A program made the translations under genes and the position numbers. From Iningainema tapete BLCC-T55 (GTDB taxonomy: Bacteria; Cyanobacteriota; Cyanobacteriia; Cyanobacteriales; Nostocaceae), in assembly GCF_014698965.1 (NCBI RefSeq), contig NZ_JACXAE010000095.1, positions 1 through 64,000 on the forward strand: a stretch of DNA of 64,000 nt. Reading direction: 5' to 3'. The notes under the pieces were generated by a model, which was given only the letters and a program-made list of their open reading frames with translations, had not been told where the DNA came from and did no database searches. Below are positions 1 to 8,910 of this stretch, in pieces. Positions within the stretch are counted from its first letter, which is position 1. The number at the start of each line of letters is the position of its first letter.

Positions 1-52
1 ATGAAAGTCCATAAGACAACAAAAGTGAGTAAAAAGTATCTACATATACAGT

Positions 53-853
53 TTACACCAAAAAGCCGGGAGAACCCTCCACTTCCAGCTGCTTTTTCAC
101 ATTCAGATCCCAGGTTAAATCGTAGTCTCGCTCAATTTCAGCGACAACAAACGGACGAACTTCACCGATCGCCGCTACTGTCTGACCCTCATTAATAGCA
201 ACTTTGGGCGGTGCTTTTAATAAAACTAGCAAATCCTGCCCACCAAGTAACTGGTCTTCATCCAGTGTTAATAAAACCGGACTTCGGATGTTTTTGACTT
301 CACCCTTAACCGTAACCTTCCTACCATAGTATTGTCTAGGGCTTTGAGTTACTTGACCTGGTTTGGGCGCTAGTGTAATGTATTGAGCAATAATCGCAGG
401 TTTATCGATGTAATCTTTGTAATATTCGTCCTGTATATTCAGATTAAACTCTCGCTCTATTTTTGGAATCACTAATTTGCGAACTTGACCAGTAACTTGA
501 ACTTCTGTGTTTCGGTCAACAGGTAGATTGAAAGGTACACCCGAACCATTCACAACCAAAATGGGTTCACCACGAAAGAATCGTGCATCACTTACAGTGA
601 AGGAACTCAAACCGATTTTCTCAATCGGTCTGCTTCTAATAGTCGCGTTTTTACCAATGAATTCGTCTGTGTTGTTAACAATTTCGGATGTATTGGCGAT
701 AGTGGTATCGGAATCAAAAAAGTTACAACCTCTAAGTAATACAGTTACTAATATAAGAGTCATTAATACCCCTATGTCAAACAGTACCCGAAATGAACTT
801 TCATTCTGATAATTATCATAGCGCTTATTTTGGTTTGGCTTGGGTTTATTCAT
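53..853 (-). CDS. Membrane-anchored protein with two OB-like repeats
   Basis: Predicted 266-residue protein of unknown function. A short charged N-terminus is followed by one hydrophobic segment (about residues 22-41, ending VLLRGCNFF), so it is probably anchored in the inner membrane with its bulk outside. The soluble part seems to hold two related beta-rich modules (about 50-130 and 165-255). Each has the order 'G..(A/V)T(I/V).(S/G)..(K/R)', a strand-rich middle with a leucine run, and an 'I.RE(F/Y)(N/D)L' ending, resembling OB-fold-like repeats. The start is well supported: an AGGAGG ribosome site sits just upstream of ATG at 853. The cysteine at the end of the helix is not in a clear lipobox. 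No enzyme motif was recognised. Confidence 0.6.
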   Translation of the reverse strand: MNKPKPNQNKRYDNYQNESSFRVLFDIGVLMTLILVTVLLRGCNFFDSDTTIANTSEIVNNTDEFIGKNATIRSRPIEKIGLSSFTVSDARFFRGEPILVVNGSGVPFNLPVDRNTEVQVTGQVRKLVIPKIEREFNLNIQDEYYKDYIDKPAIIAQYITLAPKPGQVTQSPRQYYGRKVTVKGEVKNIRSPVLLTLDEDQLLGGQDLLVLLKAPPKVAINEGQTVAAIGEVRPFVVAEIERDYDLTWDLNVKKQLEVEGSPGFLV

Positions 854-1399
854 AAGCCTCCTTGCGACTCCATAGCTTTTGGATGAATCTGTCTTGATTA
901 CCTCTATTCATTATTTCAAAATCGCCATTATTGAGCTATATCAAAAAGTCTTGACCATTGCTATGTTCTTAATAGTCCAAATTTTTCAACGAGATTTAAG
1001 AAAAGTTGAGCGCTCAACCATAAGCATGAGTCATGAAAAACAGACTGCATTTTGAGCTTATGTCTCAATAGTGGAAAACTCGTGCAGAATTCAAATATAT
1101 TTCGTAAATATTACCTTAGAAAGAAGTGATTAACTACAGAATTAAATTAATATTTTATCAATAAGTGAAGAAAGCTAAAAAGTTTTTCTATAAGTTTATG
1201 CGCATGTGGCTTTATGGGAAATGCAGTTTACTAAAGCCATAAGTAAAAACTTAGTAACACTGATTGATGAGAAAAAATTTATGTTAGGGTGTGACAACTT
1301 CTACTAAGTTGAACTTGTTTTGCATTTCATAGTCTCCATTTATGAAATTAGAGACTAACTAATTTTCATTTTGTCGAATTCCGTAAGGAGTATTAGTTT
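854..1399. other. AT-rich intergenic region, no gene recognised
   Basis: This 546-base gap separates two divergent genes and must hold both promoters. It is strongly AT-rich. I saw no open frame with a ribosome site, no RNA gene and no clear operator. An AAGGAG ribosome site for the downstream gene ends at about 1390. Confidence 0.5.
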
Positions 1400-2029
1400 A
1401 TGAATACCAAATTTATCCGCACAGGTGTTATTTCACTTGGCTTTCTTGGTGCATCGTTACTAACTGCGCTAGGAATTGGTACTGCACCTGCAAAAGCGCA
1501 AATCATTATTGCAGATGGTCGGTTAACACAAGTAGAATATTCACCTGCTACTGCACCTAAATTAGTTCGTGGTACTGTATCACCAGCGGTGAAAGATGTG
1601 CAAGCGTTCTTGCGCCAGCAAGGATTTTACTACGGATCCGTTGATGGCATCTATGGTCCTAACACATATTCATCTGTAGTTACTTTCCAGCGATCGCGAA
1701 ACTTACCAGCTAACGGTCAAATTGAAGCACAGACATGGGAAGCATTAATCGATGCATACAATCGCAACATTCCCGTAGGATATACTAACCTAAGCAGATA
1801 CTCAGCAAATACTGCACCAGTACTGAAAATTGGTAGCCAAGGTCAAGCAGTCAGAGATGTCCAAAAATATTTGAAACAGCAAGGATATTATACAGGTGCA
1901 GTTGATGGCATCTACGGTCGTGCAACTGCCGCATCTGTAGAAGCATACCAACAACGTTATACCAATTTGAGAAATGATGGCATCGTTGGTCAGAGTACTT
2001 GGGCTGAGATTCTTGACGGTGTAAGTTAA
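1400..2029 (+). CDS. Secreted protein with two peptidoglycan-binding domains
   Basis: A 209-residue exported protein. Residues 1-34 form a signal peptide with cleavage likely after APAKA. Two PG_binding_1 domains follow (about 60-118 and 138-205). Each carries the family pattern V.(D/A)VQ..L(R/K)QQG(F/Y)Y.G.VDGIYG..T..(S/A)V..(F/Y)Q, ending in a G.......TW.. helix. There is no attached catalytic domain, so it probably binds cell-wall glycan or peptide passively. An AAGGAG ribosome site lies about 10 bases before ATG 1400. A strong hairpin with a T-rich tail follows the gene, so it is probably monocistronic. Function beyond wall binding is inference. Confidence 0.82.
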   Translation: MNTKFIRTGVISLGFLGASLLTALGIGTAPAKAQIIIADGRLTQVEYSPATAPKLVRGTVSPAVKDVQAFLRQQGFYYGSVDGIYGPNTYSSVVTFQRSRNLPANGQIEAQTWEALIDAYNRNIPVGYTNLSRYSANTAPVLKIGSQGQAVRDVQKYLKQQGYYTGAVDGIYGRATAASVEAYQQRYTNLRNDGIVGQSTWAEILDGVS

Positions 2030-2127
2030 CCCAACACAACACAAATCTCTGATTCTCTCCCCGATTTCTCCACAATTTAATCATAAGCTGAAGACATAAG
2101 TAAGAGAAACCTCAACGCTTACTGACG

Positions 2128-2167
2128 AATTGATTCTTGCTCCGACACAAGAATCAATTTTCCTTCT
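2128..2167 (+). terminator. Rho-independent terminator
   Basis: A perfect 12-bp stem (AATTGATTCTTG at 2128-2139 with CAAGAATCAATT at 2148-2159), an 8-base loop and a following TTTCCTTCTTT tract. It lies about 100 bases after the peptidoglycan-binding gene. Confidence 0.7.
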
Positions 2168-2283
2168 TTAAGCTTTGCCGAATGAAAAAGAAGTTTTTTT
2201 ACAACAATTCATTAGATAAATTTGAACAGAAAAAATATTTCTTTAATTTTAATTAAGAAAATATTCAACAGGATGATAGTGAT

Positions 2284-3222
2284 ATGGTTCTTTACAATTT
2301 TGAAGCTGAAGCTTTTGATCCAAACCACAGCGATATTCAAGATAGCGGTATCAAGAATTTTGATGTTTATTCCGACATAAATGACGATAAAGTTGGTAAT
2401 ATCAAAAATATTTTAGTTGATGAAACAGGTCGCATTCGCTATTTAGTAATTGATACAAGCTTTTGGGTTTTTGGCAAGCAAGTCTTGCTACCAATTGGTC
2501 TTTCTCGTATAGACTACAGTGCGAGACGTATCCATGCCAAAGGATTGACCAAAAGTCAAGTAGAAAATCTACCTGAGTTTCAAGAGCTTGAAAAGGTTAA
2601 TTATGATTATGAAGAACTGCTGCCCAGAGTTTACCGCACTCCAATAACAGAGGCTCCTTTGGATACATCAATACCTTTAGAAGCGTCGTTACCTTTAGAA
2701 GCATCGGCATCTTTGGATGCTCCCCCCGCGTATGCTGAACCGAAAGTAAAACTGGTTACTCAACCAATAGCAACACCTGTTGACAACCGTGATACCTACA
2801 CATATGAACAAGAGCCATCTTTGTATGACATCAATGAACGGGATCATCAAACGCTCAAGCTATATGAAGAACAGCTAATTGCAAAGAAAAACCGAGTGAA
2901 AAGAGGAGAAGTAAAGGTTGGTAAACACGTTGAAACTGAGACGGTACAAGTTTCCGTACCAGTTGAAAAACAGCGAGTGATTGTTGAACGCACTACTCCA
3001 AAAGACGGTTTCCAGGTAGGTACTCCTAGCAACGTTGACTTCCGTGAAGAGGAAATGGCACACATAGACATCTATGAAGAAACGGTTGATATTCAAAAGC
3101 AACCTGTGGTGCGTGAAGAAGTCAAAATCAAGAAGGTTGTTGAACAGGATAAAGTAAAAGCGAAAGTTAAGCTTCGTCGAGAAGAGTTAGACGTTAATAC
3201 TCATCATCATCACCACCACTAA
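2284..3222 (+). CDS. PRC-barrel / DUF2382 (YsnF/AvaK-type) stress protein
   Basis: A 312-residue protein. Residues about 20-100 form a PRC-barrel (FDVYSDINDDKVGNIKNILVDETGRIRYLVID). A low-complexity linker (about 115-160) contains LEAS-like repeats. Residues about 190-305 form a DUF2382 domain with the diagnostic L.LYEE.L...K.RVK.GEV.VGK pattern and paired 'VPVEK.RV.VER' strands. The family is linked to general stress responses in cyanobacteria and Bacillus; biochemical activity is unknown. The C-terminus ends in a native run of six histidines (codons at 3202-3219), which is unusual for the family and could bind metal. No signal peptide is seen, so it is probably cytoplasmic. Confidence 0.82.
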   Translation: MVLYNFEAEAFDPNHSDIQDSGIKNFDVYSDINDDKVGNIKNILVDETGRIRYLVIDTSFWVFGKQVLLPIGLSRIDYSARRIHAKGLTKSQVENLPEFQELEKVNYDYEELLPRVYRTPITEAPLDTSIPLEASLPLEASASLDAPPAYAEPKVKLVTQPIATPVDNRDTYTYEQEPSLYDINERDHQTLKLYEEQLIAKKNRVKRGEVKVGKHVETETVQVSVPVEKQRVIVERTTPKDGFQVGTPSNVDFREEEMAHIDIYEETVDIQKQPVVREEVKIKKVVEQDKVKAKVKLRREELDVNTHHHHHH

Positions 3223-3265
3223 AAAATACACTCACAGGGGAGCATGTAGCGTACCCGCAATCCGC

Positions 3266-3286
3266 CCACAGCATCAAATGCTGTGG
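3266..3286. terminator. Hairpin between convergent genes
   Basis: Perfect 9-bp inverted repeat CCACAGCAT/ATGCTGTGG with a 3-base loop, 44 bases after the DUF2382 stop and before the end of the convergent DUF4351 gene. There is no T-run, so termination activity is only plausible. Confidence 0.4.
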
Positions 3287-3311
3287 CTAGGATTTATGTA
3301 ATTTATAAACA

Positions 3312-4202
3312 TTACGAATGATTTAGCCAATTTTCTAAATCAGCTAATTTTGAAAAATCTAATAAAGCATCTGTTAATCTTTCCAATTGCTCAGTCGATA
3401 ATCCTTGGATTCTTTCAGTTAATGATGCATCAATCTCGCCAAGACGGCGATTTAACAAACGAATAATTACACGCTGTTCTCCTTGTTTGTTTCCGAACTG
3501 TATAGCTTGTTCGCGGTCTTGCTGATAAAGTGGTTCTAATCGCATAATTAATCTCCTGTCTTCTTCTTCTAAATTTTGATTAATTCTTAAATTGTTACGC
3601 AGGTTATAAACTAATTCTAGCGTTGATTTCCGAAATGGGTGATCAGATGGTAATGCTTGTAGTTCGCTGATTGCTTGTTCCTGTGTGCTTTCTCTTCCCA
3701 GTACTCTCAACCACAATGTTTCTGGTATTTTTGGGAGTTGGTGAATTGCGACAACAGCAGTTCGTAAATAATCCCCTAGAAAGTATATGCCAGGTAACCA
3801 CCCCTCTTTCTGGTTAAAGTTAAAGCCTGACAGTAGCGCTGTAGATGCGGTTGGAGTTAAAACCCACAGTTTAGGAATATCTGAATCCTGAAGTTTAGTT
3901 TTATTTGCTTTTGCTTCCCGTCGCAATTTTGCTTTAACTTCTAATGATTTTTGAAGACAGTCGCAGATTTCGTCATCAGTAGCTGCATTACGGAATGGTT
4001 CTATTATTGCAGGAAATTCCGCAAATCTTCCAAGTAGTCCTAATACTTGTAAGTTAGAGTTTTGTAAAATTGAAGGAATGAACAGTATATCGATTTCTTT
4101 TATCTCACCCAATACTTTCTCTGAAGATTTGATTTCTCCATAGGGTTTTAGCAGTTCTTCTAGATAATCTTTAGCAAATCTGTCGTGTATAAATCGAGTC
4201 AT
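3312..4202 (-). CDS. DUF4351-domain protein
   Basis: About 296 residues starting at MTRFIHDRFAKDYLEELL; the open frame extends further upstream, but this ATG at 4202 matches the usual N-terminus of the family as I recall it. The body resembles a cyanobacterial family allied to Rpn/PD-(D/E)XK putative transposases. The C-terminal 55 residues (LLNRRLGEIDASLTERIQGLSTEQLERLTDALLDF...) are a DUF4351 domain. Role unknown; relatives are usually multi-copy and are discussed as mobile-DNA-associated nucleases. Two other DUF4351 genes in this window (near 5.5 kb and 44.1 kb) are damaged; this one appears intact. Confidence 0.7.
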   Translation of the reverse strand: MTRFIHDRFAKDYLEELLKPYGEIKSSEKVLGEIKEIDILFIPSILQNSNLQVLGLLGRFAEFPAIIEPFRNAATDDEICDCLQKSLEVKAKLRREAKANKTKLQDSDIPKLWVLTPTASTALLSGFNFNQKEGWLPGIYFLGDYLRTAVVAIHQLPKIPETLWLRVLGRESTQEQAISELQALPSDHPFRKSTLELVYNLRNNLRINQNLEEEDRRLIMRLEPLYQQDREQAIQFGNKQGEQRVIIRLLNRRLGEIDASLTERIQGLSTEQLERLTDALLDFSKLADLENWLNHS

Positions 4203-4442
4203 CTTCGTTTTATTAGTAGATATTAATAATATTATACGTACTGAGGATAACCTCATACTATGTGTTACCGATCGCACTGAATTCAAGGCGATCACCGCTG
4301 AGTGGGCAAATTCTCATATTGGCTAGAACTGACTTTTCACGCTAACTCTTAAAGATCTGATCTGGTGGTGTTTGTAGCTTAATGGTAAGTACTAGCGCAA
4401 AATTATTTATATATTATGATACACTGTTAATTTAAAATAATA

Positions 4443-5013
4443 TAGGAATCCTATTTGATTTTTGAACGGAGTTGCAAGATAATACGGAAGGATGTACAAG
4501 TCTAACTATTAACAATGATCAGCCAGTATCTACCAACTGCAGTGAGATGAGGAAAGCATTGGCAGTCAAGCTGGTTTACCAGGGTTACTTGTACGACGAA
4601 ATTCAAACAATTCTAGACGTATATCGAGGGTCAATAACTGGTTGGAAACAATCCTATGAACAAGATGGAATTGACGGGTTACGACTTGATTATAAAGGAA
4701 GAAAGAGCTACCTAACCAATGAACAACGAGAAGATGTTTTAAGTTGGCTGCACAGAGCGGAATGCTGGGAGATTAGTGAATTGGAGTACAAGCTAGCATC
4801 TGAGTACGACATTGTTTATGAATCAAAGCAAAGTTACTATGACCTGTTTGAGGCAGCAGGAATTAGTTGGAAGAAAACAACAAAGCATAATCCTAAAGCA
4901 AATCCAGATGCTGTTGCAGAAAAAAAAAAGAGATCGAAGCATTGTTGGCAAAGCATCGCGTTGAAATCGAAATGGGAAAGTTAAGAGTATTCTGAAATCA
5001 AATAGGATTCCTA
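4443..5013 (+). mobile_element. Internally deleted IS630-family element (non-autonomous)
   Basis: A 571-bp element flanked on both sides by TA, the target duplication of the IS630/Tc1 group. The terminal inverted repeats, read with the flanking TA, match perfectly over 21 bases (4441-4461 against 4995-5015); continuing to 26 bases gives 24 matches. Inside is only the N-terminal half of a transposase. The catalytic DDE part is missing: the coding sequence runs from the linker ...GKLRVF directly into the right repeat. It can probably move only if a full-length relative supplies transposase. Confidence 0.82.
4472..4984 (+). pseudogene. IS630 transposase N-terminal fragment with A10 slippery run
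   Basis: A 170-residue open frame from TTG 4472, preceded by ACGGAG. It holds the helix-turn-helix part of an IS630 transposase (MRKALAVKLVYQGYLYDEIQ...YRGSITGWKQSYEQDGIDGL) and a second HTH-like segment. At 4920-4929 there is a run of ten adenines. Reading through in frame gives an unfamiliar tail, but a -1 shift there gives KEIEALLAKHRVEIEMGKLRVF followed by TGA, which is the normal IS630 linker just before the first catalytic Asp. The shift site is therefore likely the programmed frameshift of the parent element; the DDE domain itself is deleted. Confidence 0.78.
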
Positions 5014-5015
5014 TA

Positions 5016-5037
5016 GAGACGTGATGAATCACGTCTC
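5016..5037. repeat. GAGACG-type palindromic repeat next to the IS element
   Basis: Perfect 10-bp arms GAGACGTGAT/ATCACGTCTC around GA. It belongs to the GTAGAGACG...CGTCTCTAC family seen throughout this window, but its first bases coincide with the TA target of the IS630 element, so the transposon seems to have landed at the edge of the repeat. Confidence 0.65.
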
Positions 5038-5059
5038 CACAGAACAAACTGATTTAAAC

Positions 5060-5884
5060 TTAACCTCTTTCTTGCAGCTCTAGCCATGTCAATAAATCAG
5101 GTAGCGATGAAATTCTCAGAATAGCTCTACCTAAAGCTTCTAGCTGTTCCTTATTTAAAACTTGAACTCGCTCAATAATTGACAAATCAAGTTCACCAAA
5201 GCGTTCATCAAGTAAAGACATACAGAATGTAAGTGCTTCTTGTTGTTTTCCCTTCTGTAATATATCCTGATAAATCACTGACTCTTGCATAATATCCTCA
5301 CTCAATAATTGACGAATCAAGTTTTTCTCAAACCGCAAACCAGCTAATATCTCTGTGTATCCCGCTATATTCTGCCTAGTATCCCTATCTGGAATTCTAG
5401 CAACACTTTGGGCAACCTGCGATAATAACCGTTGGGGTGAGGTTGTTTGCGTTAACGGTGCTAGTGGTAATAATGCAGGATTATCGAGAAATAGCGTTGA
5501 ATCTTGTTCCCACATTCGTACAACTCGATAGCGGTGAGTTGTGGTTTCATTGACATATTCTTCAGTAAAAGCGATTTCGTCATTTGTCTGTTGTAAAAAA
5601 ATAACTACCTGGGTTACGGGAACGTTATATTGACGTATCAACCTGACAGAGTAATCCAACATCCGAAACGGAATGGGAGTATCAGACTTTGCTTTGGTTT
5701 AAAATTCTATGTGTAAAATCCGATTTTCCGTTTGTAGAAATGTTACAGAGTCAGCCCGAATTGGTTCAATACTCAATTCTGTTTTTAATACTTTGATTTT
5801 TCGCGGTTCCACAGTTAGCAACCAACGCGCAAAATCGGTAGGATATTTCTCAGCTAACAGTTTACAAACATTGTCGAAACTCAC
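5060..5884 (-). pseudogene. Rpn-family PD-(D/E)XK / DUF4351 gene with one in-frame stop
   Basis: A 274-codon gene starting MSFDNVCKLLAEKYPTDFARWLL. A TAA stop at 5699-5701 splits it, and everything before and after the stop is in the same frame: ...RILHIEF-stop-TKAKSDTPIPFRMLDYSVRL... The expected family sequence is LHIEFQTKAKSDTPIPFRMLDY, so a CAA glutamine codon appears to have become TAA. That glutamine belongs to the E-x-Q active-site motif of Rpn nucleases. The C-terminus carries an intact DUF4351-like domain (MSLLDERFGELDLSIIERVQVL...). No other damage is visible, so inactivation is recent, or this is a base-calling error. A downstream restart at 5662 is possible but would lack the nuclease core. 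Confidence 0.82.
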
Positions 5885-6064
5885 TCTTTATCCCCTCAGC
5901 ATGGCTACTTTCTCTAAGAGTTTTTACCATAACTTAAAGAAATAAATAATACATTATATAGGCTCTGAGCGCACGCTATGAGGCAGCAGCCCTCCAGTAA
6001 TGCAATACTTTTGAATGCGAGACTTTTGCGTAGCAGCGCTAGTGGCTTAAAGGGAGATTTGATG

Positions 6065-6085
6065 CCCCCCCTTATTAAGGGGGGG
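6065..6085. repeat. C7-TTATTAA-G7 palindrome
   Basis: Seven C, TTATTAA, seven G: a very stable hairpin common in cyanobacterial intergenic DNA. It lies 21 bases past the stop of the flavoprotein gene and could end its transcript. A G-rich tail continues to about 6100. Confidence 0.6.
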
Positions 6086-6106
6086 TTGGGGGGGTGGGGA
6101 TCAAGT

Positions 6107-6652
6107 CTAATTCACTCCGCGCAGCTTGCGTGTGTTTTCAACTAAACTTTGAGCAAACTCGTCGAAGCGTTGAGAGAGTTTTTCATCCAGTAACTTACCT
6201 TCACCATCAAAAGCTTTCCACGCTTGTCCGATCGCAATTTGTTCGGGAATTACCCAACCATGTACCCAGCGCATAATCAGCCGCATCTCATTCAAAGCGT
6301 TACTGTTAGGTTGTCCCCCTAACACGCTAATCAATCCTGTCACTTTATCAGAAAATTCGTCAAAACTCATCAAATCAAGGGCATTTTTCAGCACACCACT
6401 AACGCCACCGTGGTACTCTGGTGTTGCTAAAATTAACCCATCGGCGCGACTGGTGGCTTCACGCAATCGCTGCACGTCTGGGTAATCTGGATATTCCTTT
6501 TCGCCATTGCAAAACGGCAACTGAAGAAGCCGCAAGTCTAAAATTTCTACTTCTGCGCCCAACGCTTCTACACGTTGCGCTGCTATACCCAAAGCCATCT
6601 GGGTGTAGGAATCTTTTCTTAAACTGCCACCAATGCCAACAACTTTTACCAT
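6107..6652 (-). CDS. NADPH-dependent FMN reductase
   Basis: About 181 residues of flavodoxin-like fold. The N-terminus VKVVGIGGSLRKDSYTQMAL holds the phosphate-binding loop for FMN (GSLRKDS), and LATPEYHGGVSGVLKNALD is the hallmark of the SsuE/ArsH/chromate-reductase family. It should use NAD(P)H and FMN to reduce quinones, azo dyes or metals; the substrate cannot be told from sequence. The ATG at 6652 is preferred to the TTG two codons upstream. It is transcribed alone, divergent from ftsH, and ends near the GC-rich palindrome at 6065. Confidence 0.85.
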   Translation of the reverse strand: MVKVVGIGGSLRKDSYTQMALGIAAQRVEALGAEVEILDLRLLQLPFCNGEKEYPDYPDVQRLREATSRADGLILATPEYHGGVSGVLKNALDLMSFDEFSDKVTGLISVLGGQPNSNALNEMRLIMRWVHGWVIPEQIAIGQAWKAFDGEGKLLDEKLSQRFDEFAQSLVENTRKLRGVN

Positions 6653-6946
6653 AGTCAAACCACCAATTGCTACTAGCTTGAATAATTAATTACACTATTG
6701 ACAGAGCAGTATTGAAATACGTAATCATTATGATTATGTATATATTAGCGATTTGTAACTTAATATGTCAAATTACGTCTTGATCGCTCAGGTGGTAAGC
6801 ACTATCAATCGGGAGGCAGATGTGGGAATGATTTTTTGTGGGAGTTACACTAGAAGATTAGAATCTAGCTCAAATCGATTCTTGTGAAAAGAATTGACGT
6901 AAAAATGAGCGCTCAGCTAATGGCAGCGTGATATTGGGTAATTATT

Positions 6947-8839
6947 ATGACGATTGGTAAAAACACATTGAATAAACAGCACAAAATAACTGCAGCGCTC
7001 ACAGGAGCGCTCGCCGCAGGTTTAATCATGTTGCCAGGAATCGGGAGTACTCCGGCGCTGGCGCAAAAAACTGAGCGTGACTCCCTCACTTATGGAGAGC
7101 TGCTCCAGAAAACAGACGAAGGGAAAGTCAAAAAAGTAGAACTGGATGAAAGTGAACAGACAGCAAGAGTATATCTAAATAATCAAAAACCAGATGCTCA
7201 ACCCATCACAGTCAAGCTGCTTGAACACAACACAGAGTTAATTAACAAACTCAAAGAAAATAAAGTTGACTTTGCGGAAGTCTCCTCTGCCAATAGTAGA
7301 GCTGCTGTAGGTCTTTTGATTAACCTCATGTGGATTTTACCACTAGTAGCTTTAATGTTATTGTTCCTACGACGCTCCACCAATGCCTCTAGCCAAGCAA
7401 TGAACTTTGGCAAAACCAGAGCTAGATTCCAAATGGAGGCAAAAACCGGAGTGAAATTTGACGACGTAGCGGGAGTTGAAGAAGCCAAAGAAGAACTGCA
7501 AGAAGTCGTCACCTTCCTCAAACAACCAGAAAAATTTACAGCCGTCGGCGCACGTATTCCCAAAGGAGTGCTGTTAATCGGGCCCCCAGGAACTGGTAAA
7601 ACTCTACTAGCAAAAGCGATCGCAGGTGAAGCAGCCGTACCCTTCTTCAGTATTTCTGGCTCAGAATTTGTGGAAATGTTTGTCGGCGTAGGTGCTTCTC
7701 GTGTGCGAGATTTATTTAAAAAAGCCAAAGAAAATGCACCTTGTTTAATATTTATAGATGAAATCGACGCTGTAGGAAGACAGCGGGGTGCCGGAATCGG
7801 TGGTGGTAACGACGAGCGAGAACAAACTCTCAACCAACTGCTCACTGAAATGGATGGTTTTGAAGGTAATAACGGAATTATTATTATAGCAGCCACCAAC
7901 CGCCCAGATGTACTAGATTCAGCACTGCTTAGACCAGGAAGATTTGACCGTCAAGTAATGGTAGATTTGCCCACATACGGAGGTCGTCTACAAATTTTAC
8001 AGGTACACGCTCGAAATAAAAAGCTAGCTCCAGAAATATCCCTAGAAGCAATAGCTAGACGTACACCAGGATTTTCTGGAGCTGATTTAGCTAACTTGCT
8101 CAATGAAGCGGCAATTTTTACGGCACGGCGACGCAAAGACGCAATTACAATGCAGGAAATTAGCGATGCAATCGATCGCATTACTATCGGGTTATCCCTA
8201 ACTCCTTTGCTAGATAGTAAGAAAAAGCGGTTAATTGCTTACCATGAAGTGGGACATGCATTGCTAATTACTTTGCTCAAACATTCAGATCCGTTAAACA
8301 AAGTTACAATTATTCCTCGCTCTGGCGGATTGGGAGGTTTTGCCGAAAGCTTACCCAGTGAAGACAACGTTGACAGTGGTTTGTACAGTCGTGCTTGGAT
8401 TATGGATCGGATTACCGTTGCTTTGGGAGGTAGAGCAGCCGAGATTGAAGTGTTTGGCGAAGCAGAAATTACTGATGGAGCTTCACAAGACTTGGTTAAT
8501 GTAGCTTCTTTAGCACGCAAGATGGTAACGCTCTACGGAATGTCTGATTTAGGTCCAGTGGCGTTGGAAAGTCCCGGACAGCAGGTGTTCTTGGGCAGAG
8601 ACTGGATGGAACGCTCCGAATATTCCGAAGAAATGGCTACCAAGATTGACCGTTATGTACGGGATATTGCCATTTCTTGCTACCAAAAAGCCTGTAGTCT
8701 CATCCGTGAAAACCGAGCATTGGTAGATCGACTTGTGGATATGTTGGTAGAACAAGAGACAATTGAGGGAGACGAATTTCGCAAAATTGTCTCAGAATAT
8801 ACCCAACTGCCAGAAAAACAACTGGCAAAGTCAACATAG
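6947..8839 (+). CDS. ftsH: ATP-dependent zinc metalloprotease FtsH
   Basis: A 630-residue membrane AAA+ protease. Residues 17-40 are a signal-like hydrophobic segment ending ALA, and a second membrane helix lies near 122-142, bracketing a small periplasmic/lumenal domain. The AAA module has Walker A GPPGTGKT (212-219), Walker B LIFIDEID, the pore motif FVGVGA, and the arginine-containing segments [19 protein letters not shown]. The zinc site HEVGH is at 433-437, with the third ligand Asp expected in [10 protein letters not shown]. FtsH hexamers extract and degrade membrane proteins; in cyanobacteria, homologues turn over damaged photosystem II D1. Which of the several cyanobacterial paralogues this is cannot be fixed here. 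Length is normal and no damage is seen. Confidence 0.95.
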   Translation: MTIGKNTLNKQHKITAALTGALAAGLIMLPGIGSTPALAQKTERDSLTYGELLQKTDEGKVKKVELDESEQTARVYLNNQKPDAQPITVKLLEHNTELINKLKENKVDFAEVSSANSRAAVGLLINLMWILPLVALMLLFLRRSTNASSQAMNFGKTRARFQMEAKTGVKFDDVAGVEEAKEELQEVVTFLKQPEKFTAVGARIPKGVLLIGPPGTGKTLLAKAIAGEAAVPFFSISGSEFVEMFVGVGASRVRDLFKKAKENAPCLIFIDEIDAVGRQRGAGIGGGNDEREQTLNQLLTEMDGFEGNNGIIIIAATNRPDVLDSALLRPGRFDRQVMVDLPTYGGRLQILQVHARNKKLAPEISLEAIARRTPGFSGADLANLLNEAAIFTARRRKDAITMQEISDAIDRITIGLSLTPLLDSKKKRLIAYHEVGHALLITLLKHSDPLNKVTIIPRSGGLGGFAESLPSEDNVDSGLYSRAWIMDRITVALGGRAAEIEVFGEAEITDGASQDLVNVASLARKMVTLYGMSDLGPVALESPGQQVFLGRDWMERSEYSEEMATKIDRYVRDIAISCYQKACSLIRENRALVDRLVDMLVEQETIEGDEFRKIVSEYTQLPEKQLAKST

Positions 8840-8862
8840 GGATTGCTAATTGTTAATTGTTG

Positions 8863-8908
8863 ATGGCTAATGGTTAATTGTTAATTGTTACTATTAGCCA
8901 TTAGCCAT
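8863..8908. terminator. Bidirectional hairpin in short-repeat DNA between ftsH and M23 gene
   Basis: Within TTAATTG/ATGGCTA-type short repeats (8842-8911), a 16-bp arm at 8863-8878 pairs with 8893-8908 with one mismatch. It sits between two convergent genes, 3 bases from the stop of the M23 gene. Confidence 0.5.
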
Positions 8909-8910
8909 TT

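Noticed and set aside
1-195. 64-codon plus-strand frame at the window edge
   Set aside because: It is antisense to the well-supported gene at 53-853 and has no protein-like features.
4203-4295. N-terminal extension of the DUF4351 gene (31 codons)
   Set aside because: The family begins at MTRFIHD; the extension is hydrophobic, low quality and contains an HIP1-like site rather than a signal peptide.
4366-4400. tRNA-like D-arm sequence (GTAGCTTAATGGTA)
   Set aside because: No anticodon stem, T-arm or acceptor complement follows in the next 100 bases; the similarity is limited to the D-arm and looks like chance.
7198-7899. Long antisense open frame (233 codons) across ftsH
   Set aside because: It is a codon-bias shadow of ftsH on the opposite strand, rich in Ser/Leu/Thr with no domain and no ribosome site.
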